This document shows, piece by piece, positions 17,659-26,280 of a DNA stretch of 64,000 bases (positions within the stretch are counted from its first letter, which is position 1; every line of letters begins with the position of its first letter). The position numbers were made by a program, and so were the translations under genes. Origin of the DNA: Paracoccus aurantiacus (lineage in GTDB: Bacteria > Pseudomonadota > Alphaproteobacteria > Rhodobacterales > Rhodobacteraceae); assembly GCF_007993065.1 (NCBI RefSeq), contig NZ_VOPL01000001.1, forward strand, positions 124,001 to 188,000, in the 5' to 3' direction. Under the pieces are notes generated by a model that saw nothing but the letters and a program-made list of their open reading frames with translations, was not told where the DNA came from and ran no database searches.

Positions 17659-18656
17659 CCCGACGCCCGACAATTCTGGACGTCGCAAAGGCGGCGGGCG
17701 TGTCGAAATCGACCGTTTCGCTAGTGCTTCAGGAAAGCGATCTGGTGCGCGAGGAAACCGCCCTTGCGGTCCGTGATGCCATGTCAAAGGTCGGCTATGT
17801 CTATAACCGTGCGGCGGCAAATCTGCGGTCCGCACAGACGGGGCTGATCGGGCTGGTCATCAACGATCTGCGCAACCCTTTCTTTACTGAACTGGCCGCG
17901 ACCATGCAGATGCGGCTGGCGGAACGGGGCTATGCAACGGTCATCGGCAATTCGGATGAGGACCCGGCGCGTCAGGCGCAGCTTGTGCGCTCGATGATCG
18001 AACACGGGGTGGCCGGGCTTGTGATCTCGCCCAGCTTCGGCGATCCCGGTCCGATCCTGCACCAGATTGCGGCGGCCGGAATTCCGGCCATGCAGGTGCT
18101 GCGCCGGATCGAGGGCAGCGAGGGCAAGCTGCCCTTCGCATCCTTCGATTACGCGGCCGGCGGCGCGGCGGCGACACGGCATCTGCTGGAAACGGGCGCG
18201 CGGCGGATCGCATTTCTGGGTGGCCGCCCGGATCGCCCGATCACTGTCGAACGCGCCTCTGGCTATCTGGCCGAAATGAGGGCAGCGGGGCTGCAACCAT
18301 GTGTATTCCACGGCCCGATCACGCGACACGAGGGGCGCGCGGCGGCCGAGACGCTTCCCGATGGGATCGACGCAGTTCTGTGCTTCAACGATCTTGTCGC
18401 GCTCGGGCTGATGAACGGGCTGGCCCGACACGGCCGCATGCCGGGCCGCGACATCCGGCTGGTAGGTTTTGACGGGATCGCCGAATGCGAAGAGGTGTGG
18501 CCGGCGCTGTCCTCGGTCAGTTGCGATATTGCCGGATTTGGGGATGATACGGCGGGGCGATTGCTGCGCTGGCTGGATGGCGGCGCGGCGCCTGACGCCG
18601 AAATTCGCGCGCCGGTCAACCTGATCGCACGCGCGTCCAGCCTTGGGATGGAATGA
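17655..18656 (+). CDS. LacI-family transcriptional regulator
   Basis: A 333-residue repressor with an N-terminal helix-turn-helix, TILDVAKAAGVSKSTVSLVL (residues 6-25), and hinge region KVGYVYNRAAANLRS. The periplasmic-binding-protein-like effector domain starts at TGLIGLVINDLRNPFF. The ATG overlaps the DUF993 stop by 4 bases, and its own stop overlaps the glycerate kinase start, so it is embedded in the operon it probably controls. Its likely target is the palindrome at 3121-3138. The inducer should be the transported compound or an early intermediate. Confidence 0.93.
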   Translation: MTRRPTILDVAKAAGVSKSTVSLVLQESDLVREETALAVRDAMSKVGYVYNRAAANLRSAQTGLIGLVINDLRNPFFTELAATMQMRLAERGYATVIGNSDEDPARQAQLVRSMIEHGVAGLVISPSFGDPGPILHQIAAAGIPAMQVLRRIEGSEGKLPFASFDYAAGGAAATRHLLETGARRIAFLGGRPDRPITVERASGYLAEMRAAGLQPCVFHGPITRHEGRAAAETLPDGIDAVLCFNDLVALGLMNGLARHGRMPGRDIRLVGFDGIAECEEVWPALSSVSCDIAGFGDDTAGRLLRWLDGGAAPDAEIRAPVNLIARASSLGME

Positions 18657-19912
18657 TGGACGATACCGCCTTTCTGCGCCGCCTGTTCGACCGAGCGGTC
18701 GAAACCGCCGATCCGATGCGCTTCATTGCAAAGAACCTGCCGGAAAAGCCGAAGGGCAGGCTGGTCGTCGTCGGTGCGGGCAAGGCATCCGCCCGCATGG
18801 CCGAAGCGGTCGAGGCCGAATGGGGCCGGTGTGACGGGCTGGTCATAACGCGCTACGGCTATGGCCGCCCGACCCAGGGGATAGAGATCGTCGAGGCCGC
18901 GCATCCCGTTCCCGATCAAGCCGGCGTCGATGCGACGCGGCGAATGCTGGATCTGTTGGGCGGACTTGCGGAGGGTGATCTGGTCCTCATGCTGATTTCG
19001 GGCGGGGCATCGGCGCTGCTATCTGCCCCCGCAGGCGACATGACACTGACCGAAAAGCAGGCGGTGAACGCGGCGCTGCTGGCATCTGGCGCGCCCATCG
19101 GGCAGATGAACGTGCTACGCAAGCATCTGAGCCGGGTTAAGGGCGGACAACTGGCGGCGGCTGCCGCGCCGGCGAGGGTGATGGCGCTAATGATCTCGGA
19201 CGTGCCGGGCGACGATCCGGCGATGATCGGCTCGGGTCCGACGGTCGGCGATGCGTCGACCACGGCCGATGCGCTGGCGATTGTCGAGCGTTGGGGGATC
19301 GAACTGCCCGCCAGTGCCAGGGCGGCACTTTCGCGACCGACCGGTGTTATCCCACCTGGCGACGCCCGGCTGGAGCGCGTTGAAAATCGTGTAGTCGCCG
19401 CGCCTGCGCAGTCGCTTGCCGCGGCAGCCGACATGGCGCGAGAGGGCGGGTTCGCGAATATCATCCTCGGCGACGATCTGGACGGTGAAGCGCGCGATGT
19501 CGCGGCGGAACATGCCGCATTGGCGCTGATGATGCAGGCCGATCTCGCCGAATATGACGCGCCGGTGATCCTGCTTTCGGGCGGCGAGTTGACGGTGACG
19601 CGGCGTGGCGACGGGGTAGGCGGCCCGAATGCGGAATACGCGCTGGCACTTGCCGTCGCTTTGAACGGTGCGACGGGAATTTACGCGATTGCCTGCGATA
19701 CCGATGGCGTAGATGGCGCGGCAGAGGTCGCAGGCGCGGTTATCAGCCCGGACACGCTGGCGCGCGCGAAAGCGGCCGGTGTCGATCCGGCCGAGGCACT
19801 GCGCCGCAACGACGCGCACAGCTTTTTCGCAGCGCTTGGCGATCAGGTCGTACCCGGCCCGACGCTGACGAATGTGAACGATTTCCGCGCCATCCTTATT
19901 CGCCGGGCATAG
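18653..19912 (+). CDS. ttuD: glycerate 2-kinase, MOFRL type (TtuD/GckA family)
   Basis: A 419-residue type-2 glycerate kinase (often misnamed hydroxypyruvate reductase), which phosphorylates D-glycerate to 2-phosphoglycerate. The N-terminal domain has VVVGAGKASARMAEAVE and the loop ISGGASALLSAPAG. The C-terminal MOFRL domain contains GPNAEYALALAVALNG and the final DGVDGAAEVAG. The first of two tandem ATGs, at 18653, gives an ATGA overlap with the LacI gene. As the last gene of the block it implies that glycerate is one end product and feeds lower glycolysis. It converges with and overlaps the RND pump gene by 17 bp. Confidence 0.93.
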   Translation: MMDDTAFLRRLFDRAVETADPMRFIAKNLPEKPKGRLVVVGAGKASARMAEAVEAEWGRCDGLVITRYGYGRPTQGIEIVEAAHPVPDQAGVDATRRMLDLLGGLAEGDLVLMLISGGASALLSAPAGDMTLTEKQAVNAALLASGAPIGQMNVLRKHLSRVKGGQLAAAAAPARVMALMISDVPGDDPAMIGSGPTVGDASTTADALAIVERWGIELPASARAALSRPTGVIPPGDARLERVENRVVAAPAQSLAAAADMAREGGFANIILGDDLDGEARDVAAEHAALALMMQADLAEYDAPVILLSGGELTVTRRGDGVGGPNAEYALALAVALNGATGIYAIACDTDGVDGAAEVAGAVISPDTLARAKAAGVDPAEALRRNDAHSFFAALGDQVVPGPTLTNVNDFRAILIRRA

Positions 19913-22900
19913 GCTCTGCCGCGCGGCTTTTCGACTGCGAGGGGCGCAGCGGCCCTGACAGACTGCGGATCGCGACATAGAAGCTCGGCACCAGAAAGAT
20001 GCCGATAAAGGTTGCCGCGATCATGCCACCCATGACGCCGATCCCGATGGAGTTCTGCGCCGCAGCCCCCGCACCGCCTGCGCGTGCAAGCGGAACCACG
20101 CCAAGAATGAAGGCAAAGGATGTCATCAGGATCGGGCGCAACCGCAGCCTTGCGGCCTCGACCGCGGCGGCAACGGTGCTGCGCCCTTCCAGTTCCAGCA
20201 CGCGGGCAAATTCGACGATCAGAATGGCGTTCTTCGCCGCAAGGCCGATTGTCGTCAGGATGCCGACCTTGAAATAGACGTCATTCGATTGCCCGAAAAT
20301 CAGCGCCGCCGTGACGGCGCCAAGAACGCCGACCGGCACCGCAAGGATGACCGCCATCGGCACGGTCCAGCTTTCGTAGATTGCTGCCAGCGCCAGAAAC
20401 ACGACAAGCGCGGAAAGCGCATAAAGGTAGGGCGCCTGATTGCCTGACTGGCGCTCCTGATAGGACAGTCCTGTCCACGCGACACCGAAACCGCCGGGCA
20501 GTTCGCTGACCATTTCCTCCATCGCGTCCATTGCCTGTCCGCTGCTGGCACCGCCGGCGGAAGCACCCGACATGGAGATCGCGTCAGTGCCTTCGAAGCG
20601 CTGCAGGCGCGGTGCGACGGGTACCCAGCGATACGAGGTGAAGGCGCTGAACGGCACCATTTCGCCCGACGAATTGCGTGCATACCACGCCTCCAGATCC
20701 TCGGGTTGCATGCGATACCTTGCGTCACCCTGCACGATCACCGGGCGCAGGGTCGCGCCCATCGCGAAATCGTTGACTTCGCGCCCCGAGAAGATGACCG
20801 AGAGCATGCCGTTCACCTCGTTCAGGTTCAGCCCCAGCGTCTCGGCACGCTGCGCGTCGATATCCAGACGAAGCGCTGCGTCATCTTCGTCGCCGCGACC
20901 TTCAAGATTGATCACGAATGCATTCGCCTCGCCCTCTGCCTCCAGCGCAGCGGATGCGTTACGCAACCCGTCAATGCCCTGTCCGGTCTGGTCGATCAGG
21001 AACATCTCGAAGCCCGCCTGATTGCCAAGGCCCTGAATCGGCGGCGGCTGGTTAAATCTGATCCGTCCCGCGCGGTTGTTCCCGAAGCGCGCATTGGCGC
21101 GGTCGGCGACGGCACTGGCGGATTGCTCGGGCGTGTCGCGCAGCCCGAAATCCTTCAGCTTCACGAACAGCATGGCGCGGCTTTGGCTGCTGCCCGAAAA
21201 CCCCCAGCCCAGTGCCCCGAAAACCGAGTCGACGGCCGTTTCCTCGGTCAGCAGATAGGCTTCGATGTCTTCGACAACGGCGCGGGTCTGCTGGATGGTG
21301 GACCCTTCCGACAGGCTGATCTGCGCCATCAGAACGCCCTGATCTTCGGTCGGCAGAAATGTGGAGTTCATGCGGCTGAACAGGTGCCAGACACCGGCGG
21401 AAATTACGATCAGCAGCAGGATCGACAGGAATGAATGCCTGACAAAGCGGGCGATCAGCCGGGCATAGCCAGCGGCAAGGCTTTCGAAGCTGCGGTTGAA
21501 CCATCGCGCGGGGGCAAAGCGTGCCTCGCCGTGATGGGGGCGCAGGATGGTCGCGGTTTGCGAGGGTGTCAGGATCAGCGCCGCAGCAAGCGACAGGGCC
21601 ATTGCAGTGATGATCGTGACCGAGAACTGCCGATAGACGACGCCGGTCGATCCGGCCATGAAGGCCATTGGCAGGAACACCGCAGACAGCACCGCCGCAA
21701 TGCCGATCAGCGCGCCCGAGATCTGGCGCATGCTGCGCTCCGTCGCCTCGACGGGTCCGACACCGTCCTCGCGCATGACACGCTCGACATTCTCGACAAC
21801 GACGATGGCGTCATCGACCAGCAGCCCGATTGCCAGCACCATCGCGAACATCGTCAACGTGTTCACCGAATAGCCGAGCGCGGAAAGAACCGCGAATGTC
21901 CCAAGGATCACGACCGGCACGACGATCACGGGAATGAAGGTCGCGCGCCAGCTTTGCAGGAAGATCAGGATCACCGCGACGACAAGCACGATTGCCTCGA
22001 TCAGCGTGTGATAAACCTTCTCGATCGACAGTTCGACAAAAGGTGAGGTGTCGTAGGCGACACGAAGGTCAACACCGTCGGGCAGGGCGTTGTTCAACTG
22101 CGCCAGAACCTCGCGCACGCCGCGCGCGGTTTCGACCGCATTTGCCCCGGTTTCAAGATTGACCCCGAAACCGGCCGCGTTCATCCCGTTGAAGCGGCTG
22201 TCCGAGCCGTAGCGCTCTTGCCCGATTGCGATATCGGCCACATCGCTCAGCCAGACGGCCGCGCCTTCCTCATCGGTTTTCAGAAGGATGCGGCTGAACT
22301 CCTCGACGCTGCCCAGCTGGCTTTGTGCCGTGATGGTCGAGGTGAACTGCTGCCCCGGCAGGACCGGCTGCGACCCCAGAGAGCCGACCGATACGGTCGA
22401 ATTCTGCGCCGCGACCGCTGCGGTGATATCGGTCGGCAACAGCCCGTATTGCGCCAGCCGGAACGGGTCGAGCCAGACGCGCATCGCATAACCTGACCCG
22501 AACACGTTGATATCGCCCACGCCCTGGACGCGCTTGACCGGGCCTTCGACCACTTCTTCCAGCATATTGCCAAGCTCGACCGTGGAATACCGCCCGTCGA
22601 CCGACACCAGAGAGCCGACCATGAGGATCGACGAGGACGAGCGCCGGATATTGACCCCATCGGACTGCACCGCCGAAGGCAGGCGCGATTCGACGCTGCG
22701 GACATTTGACTGGACCTCGTTCAGGGCATCGGTTGGCGACACGCTGTCATCGAAGGTCAGCGTCAGCGACGACCGACCCAGCGAGGAACTGGATTCGAAA
22801 TACAGAAGCCCCTCGATCCCGGTCAGCGAATCCTCAATAGGCGTCGTGACAGAGTTCTGCACCGCCTCTGCCGTCGCGCCGGAATAGCTGGCGGTGATGC

Positions 22901-23030
22901 GGATCGTGGTGGGTGCAATATCTGGATATTGCGAAACGGGCAGCCCGATCAGCCCATAGATCCCGGCAAGCATCGTGACGATTGCCAGCACCCAGGCGAA
23001 AACGGGTCTATGGATGAAGAACTGCCCCAT
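19896..23030 (-). CDS. RND multidrug efflux transporter, AcrB/MexB (HAE1) family
   Basis: A 1044-residue inner-membrane proton-driven exporter, full length for the family. The start MGQFFIHRPVFAWVLAIVTM is the usual N-terminal helix. The proton-relay aspartate pair is in AIGLLVDDAIVVVENVERV, in the fourth membrane helix, and the second half repeats the topology with GLAAKNAILIVEFAR. It begins 2 bp after the adaptor stop, so the two are one operon. No TolC-like outer-membrane gene or dedicated TetR repressor is present in the window. Its substrates cannot be predicted. Confidence 0.96.
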   Translation of the reverse strand: MGQFFIHRPVFAWVLAIVTMLAGIYGLIGLPVSQYPDIAPTTIRITASYSGATAEAVQNSVTTPIEDSLTGIEGLLYFESSSSLGRSSLTLTFDDSVSPTDALNEVQSNVRSVESRLPSAVQSDGVNIRRSSSSILMVGSLVSVDGRYSTVELGNMLEEVVEGPVKRVQGVGDINVFGSGYAMRVWLDPFRLAQYGLLPTDITAAVAAQNSTVSVGSLGSQPVLPGQQFTSTITAQSQLGSVEEFSRILLKTDEEGAAVWLSDVADIAIGQERYGSDSRFNGMNAAGFGVNLETGANAVETARGVREVLAQLNNALPDGVDLRVAYDTSPFVELSIEKVYHTLIEAIVLVVAVILIFLQSWRATFIPVIVVPVVILGTFAVLSALGYSVNTLTMFAMVLAIGLLVDDAIVVVENVERVMREDGVGPVEATERSMRQISGALIGIAAVLSAVFLPMAFMAGSTGVVYRQFSVTIITAMALSLAAALILTPSQTATILRPHHGEARFAPARWFNRSFESLAAGYARLIARFVRHSFLSILLLIVISAGVWHLFSRMNSTFLPTEDQGVLMAQISLSEGSTIQQTRAVVEDIEAYLLTEETAVDSVFGALGWGFSGSSQSRAMLFVKLKDFGLRDTPEQSASAVADRANARFGNNRAGRIRFNQPPPIQGLGNQAGFEMFLIDQTGQGIDGLRNASAALEAEGEANAFVINLEGRGDEDDAALRLDIDAQRAETLGLNLNEVNGMLSVIFSGREVNDFAMGATLRPVIVQGDARYRMQPEDLEAWYARNSSGEMVPFSAFTSYRWVPVAPRLQRFEGTDAISMSGASAGGASSGQAMDAMEEMVSELPGGFGVAWTGLSYQERQSGNQAPYLYALSALVVFLALAAIYESWTVPMAVILAVPVGVLGAVTAALIFGQSNDVYFKVGILTTIGLAAKNAILIVEFARVLELEGRSTVAAAVEAARLRLRPILMTSFAFILGVVPLARAGGAGAAAQNSIGIGVMGGMIAATFIGIFLVPSFYVAIRSLSGPLRPSQSKSRAAEPMPGE

Positions 23031-23032
23031 CC

Positions 23033-24304
23033 TCAGCCGCCGCCGCTGCCCCCGGATGGCGGCGCCTTGCTGTCAGCTTCGACGCGGCCTTCGGGGGGCG
23101 GTTGCATGGCAGTTTCCGGTTCGGCAGCGTCGCGGACGACACCCTCCGCGTCGATCGTCACCGGCACCGTCGTGACCTCGGCCCCGTCAAGCAGGTTGTT
23201 CAGTCCGTCGAGGATCAGCGCGTCGTCGTTCTGCAACCCCGATGTTACCATCCAAGCGTTTTCATGCGTGCCTTCCTCGGTCAGACGAACCTCGACAGCC
23301 TTTCCGTCGCGCGCGACGAACGCCGTCAACTGGCCCGCTGCGCTACGGCGCGTTGCGCGCTGCGGAACAAGAAAGGCATCGATCTGGCCGATGGTCATCG
23401 TCACCCGAACGAACTGGCCGGGCAGGATCAGATGGTCCGGGTTGGCGAATTGCAGCCTTACCGTGGTCGTGCTGGTGGTCGCGGAAACCTGCGTGCCGGG
23501 GCTGAGAAGCCGGCCGGGCTCGTCATAGACTTCGCCGGTTTCAAGGGTCAGCCGTGCGACCGGCGGGGCTGCGGTTGGCGCCATGCTGCCATCGGCCATC
23601 CGGCTTTGATATCGCAGCACATGGGCGCGCGATTCCATGACATCGACATAGATCGGATCGATCTGCACGACCTGTGTCAAAGGGTCGGACTGGCCCGCCG
23701 CTACAATGTCGCCAACGCTGAAAGGGGTGACGGCGGCTACGCCGTCGATCGGGCTGGCGATATCGCTTCGATTGAGGGCGAGCTGCGACAGATCGCGCTG
23801 CGCCTCGGCGACGCCAAGCCCGGCTTCGGCAGCGGCGAGCGCCACCTCGGCCGATTCCAGTTCGGCCCTGCTGACGCCGGACCCGCTGAGCCTGCGATAG
23901 CGGTCCACCGTTGCCTGCGCGCCGGTCAAGGCGGCCCTGGCAGAGGCGACCGCCACATTGTCCGCCGCAAGCTCTGCAGCCAGCGTCTCATCCTCCAGCC
24001 GGAACAGCACATCGCCCGCCTTGACCTCGGCACCTGCTTCATAGGGGATCGCGGTTATCTCACCACCGACGCGGGGGCGGATCGACGCCATTTGAAAGGC
24101 CACGGCGCGGCCCGGCAGTTCGACCGTCACCGGCACCGCGCTGCGCGAAACCGCGATTACCCCGACCTCTGAAGGCCCTTGCGGACCGCGTTCGCCCTGT
24201 CCCTGCGCATGCGCGTCATGTGGCGCAAGAAGGACTCCACCCGCGACCACGGGTGCAGCCGCGGCAATGGCGCAGCGAAGGCGATGGATTCGATCCGGGA
24301 ACAT
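23033..24304 (-). CDS. RND efflux periplasmic adaptor (membrane fusion protein, AcrA/MexA family)
   Basis: A 423-residue adaptor that links the RND pump to an outer-membrane channel. ATG 24304 gives a basic n-region and hydrophobic core ending in HDAHAQ, a good signal peptide. A TTG at 24340 would add 12 residues but has no support. The barrel/lipoyl halves are visible as SIRPRVGGEITAIPYEAG and SDIASPIDGVAAVTPFSVG, flanking a helical hairpin rich in Ala and Leu (about residues 100-165). The C-terminus is Pro/Gly rich. No lipobox is seen, so it is probably anchored by interactions, not by lipid. Confidence 0.93.
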   Translation of the reverse strand: MFPDRIHRLRCAIAAAAPVVAGGVLLAPHDAHAQGQGERGPQGPSEVGVIAVSRSAVPVTVELPGRAVAFQMASIRPRVGGEITAIPYEAGAEVKAGDVLFRLEDETLAAELAADNVAVASARAALTGAQATVDRYRRLSGSGVSRAELESAEVALAAAEAGLGVAEAQRDLSQLALNRSDIASPIDGVAAVTPFSVGDIVAAGQSDPLTQVVQIDPIYVDVMESRAHVLRYQSRMADGSMAPTAAPPVARLTLETGEVYDEPGRLLSPGTQVSATTSTTTVRLQFANPDHLILPGQFVRVTMTIGQIDAFLVPQRATRRSAAGQLTAFVARDGKAVEVRLTEEGTHENAWMVTSGLQNDDALILDGLNNLLDGAEVTTVPVTIDAEGVVRDAAEPETAMQPPPEGRVEADSKAPPSGGSGGG

Positions 24305-24409
24305 AATGCGTACTGTCACGTCACAATGGATCACCCGCAAGTCGCAAACATGTGAGCCATGACAATTTATGCAAACCGGCCCCGCCCCAACGGCACTGCC
24401 GGAAAGCTG

Positions 24410-25705
24410 TTAATGTGCGGCTTCTGCCTGACGGATGGTGTCGCGCGCATCGCTGACTGCTGCTGCCGAAACCGCCTCGGGCTGGCCGCCCCAACGCTGG
24501 CGCAGATAGGTGGCGAGATGACCCATCTCGGCATCGCTCAGTTGATCGTCGAACGCGGGCATGGTCTGCATACGCTCTCCTTGGGCGAGGTTCCGCTCCT
24601 CGATGCCGTGACCGATGATGCGGATGAGGTTGATCGGGTCGGCAAACATCGCCGTTGTATTGGTGTCGAGCGGCACCGAACTGTGCGGCTGGCCGCGACC
24701 GTCGGTCCCGTGACACCCTGCGCATAGCCCGAGATAAAGCTGGTGCCCGCTTTCGTCAGGATTGCCTGCGAGGTCGCGCGGCTTCGGACCCGGCGCGTCC
24801 TGACCCGCAAGAAGATAGCCGGACATCGCGGCAATATCGTCGTCTGACAGGTGGCTGGTGGAATGGGCAAGCACCGGGAACATGCGGAAGGTCATGACGC
24901 CCTGCGGGGCCACACCGCGATGGAAGAACTGGTCAAGATCGCTTTCGGTCCAGCCCCGTTCCGCCAGCGCCGCGCCTCGCAGATCGGGCGCGAGCGCGCC
25001 TTCGATCACGTTGCCAGCAAGGTGGTCATCGGTCATCGCGTAGGCCGCGTTGCGCGGGGTATGGCATTCGCCGCAATGGCCCAGCACATCGACCAGATAG
25101 CGCCCGCGCGCATCCTGCGGCGCTTCTTCGGCGGCGGGCTGGAAGGGTTCTGCATCGGGGCGGAACAGCGCGTTCCACATGCTGATACCGAAGCGGAAGT
25201 TGAAGGGCGGGATCATGCTGTTCGCGCGGTTCGGTTTCTCGACCGGTGGCTGCGCCATCAGCCAGGCATAAAGCGCGTCCGAATCCTCGCGGGTGATCGC
25301 GTGATAGCTGACATAGGGCATGGCGGGATAAAGGTTACGCCCACCCGGCGCGACGCCCCATGCGACCGCGCGATAAAGATCGTCCGCGCTCCACCCGCCG
25401 ATGCCGTGATCCGCGGAAGGCGAGATATTGGTGCCGTATATCGTCCCCATCGGCGTTACCATCGGAAGCCCGCCGGCAAGGTCGGAACCGCCACCCGGAT
25501 CGGCATGGCAGGCCGCGCAATCGCCCGCGCGCGCCACAGCTTCGCCGCGCGTCACCAGATCGGCGCGCTGGCTGTCGTCAAGCGAGGCAAGATCGACCGT
25601 GGCAGCGGGAATATCCCCCGCGCCCCAGCCCTTCCACATCAGCAGGCCTGCGGCGACCAGCCCGAGGATAACCAGCAGGCACAGAATACGCAAAAACCGG
25701 ATCAT
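24410..25705 (-). CDS. three-haem membrane-anchored cytochrome c, electron acceptor of a molybdenum hydroxylase
   Basis: A 431-residue c-type cytochrome with three CxxCH sites: CAACH at 63-67, CGECH at 211-215 and CAGCH at 328-332. The N-terminus (MIRFLRILCLLVILGLVAAG) is an uncleaved anchor or signal. This three-domain form is the partner of alcohol, aldehyde and N-heterocycle dehydrogenases that lack an FAD subunit, passing electrons to the respiratory chain. Its ATG overlaps the stop of the (2Fe-2S) gene by 4 bases, and the molybdopterin subunit gene precedes that, so the three form one periplasmic complex. Confidence 0.92.
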   Translation of the reverse strand: MIRFLRILCLLVILGLVAAGLLMWKGWGAGDIPAATVDLASLDDSQRADLVTRGEAVARAGDCAACHADPGGGSDLAGGLPMVTPMGTIYGTNISPSADHGIGGWSADDLYRAVAWGVAPGGRNLYPAMPYVSYHAITREDSDALYAWLMAQPPVEKPNRANSMIPPFNFRFGISMWNALFRPDAEPFQPAAEEAPQDARGRYLVDVLGHCGECHTPRNAAYAMTDDHLAGNVIEGALAPDLRGAALAERGWTESDLDQFFHRGVAPQGVMTFRMFPVLAHSTSHLSDDDIAAMSGYLLAGQDAPGPKPRDLAGNPDESGHQLYLGLCAGCHGTDGRGQPHSSVPLDTNTTAMFADPINLIRIIGHGIEERNLAQGERMQTMPAFDDQLSDAEMGHLATYLRQRWGGQPEAVSAAAVSDARDTIRQAEAAH

Positions 25706-26280
25706 GCCTTTTCCGCCGTGTTGAGTGCGGTTTCCTGCGCATCATCGGTCGTGAGACCGGGGGTGTTCAGGATCACGTCGCGCAGCGCCTGATAATATCG
25801 GACATAGCCGGTGCATCGACAGATATTCGCGTCAAGCGCATCAAGGATGCGCGCCTCGACCTGCGCCGCAGGGATCGGCGCGCGTTCCAGCGTCTCGACC
25901 AGCACGGTGCCGGCATTGACGAAGCCCGGCGTGCAATAGCTGCATTGAAAGGCGAAATGTTCCAGAAATGCCTGCTGCACGGCAGAGGGAACGGGCTTCC
26001 CGTCGCCGTCCTTGCCCGCGATGCCTTCGATGGTGCGGATCGAGCGTCCGTTCAGCCACGAAATCCCGGTGATGCAGGCGGGCACGGTCCTCGGGCCGTT
26101 CTCGCCCTCGACAATGATCGTGCAGGCCCGGCAAACGCCTTGCCCGCAGGTCAGCCGGGTGCCCGTCAGGTTCAGATATTCCTGCAGCAACTCAACCGCC
26201 ATAAGATCTTCCGGCAGATCCATCGGGCCGACCTTCTGCCCGTTGATCGTTGCGCTGAAGCTGATTTTCTGGATCGCCAT
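25702..26280 (-). CDS. (2Fe-2S)-binding small subunit of molybdenum hydroxylase (set 1)
   Basis: A 192-residue iron-sulfur subunit. ATG 26280 is preceded by AGGAGG and overlaps the large-subunit TGA by one base (TGATG); an upstream frame to 26364 lies inside that gene. The N-terminal plant-type ferredoxin cluster uses LTCGQGVCRACTI with a fourth Cys in VPACITG. The C-terminal helical domain binds the second cluster through CSYCTPG and ICRCTGY. It has no signal peptide of its own and is presumably exported by the Tat system together with the large subunit. Confidence 0.94.
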   Translation of the reverse strand: MAIQKISFSATINGQKVGPMDLPEDLMAVELLQEYLNLTGTRLTCGQGVCRACTIIVEGENGPRTVPACITGISWLNGRSIRTIEGIAGKDGDGKPVPSAVQQAFLEHFAFQCSYCTPGFVNAGTVLVETLERAPIPAAQVEARILDALDANICRCTGYVRYYQALRDVILNTPGLTTDDAQETALNTAEKA

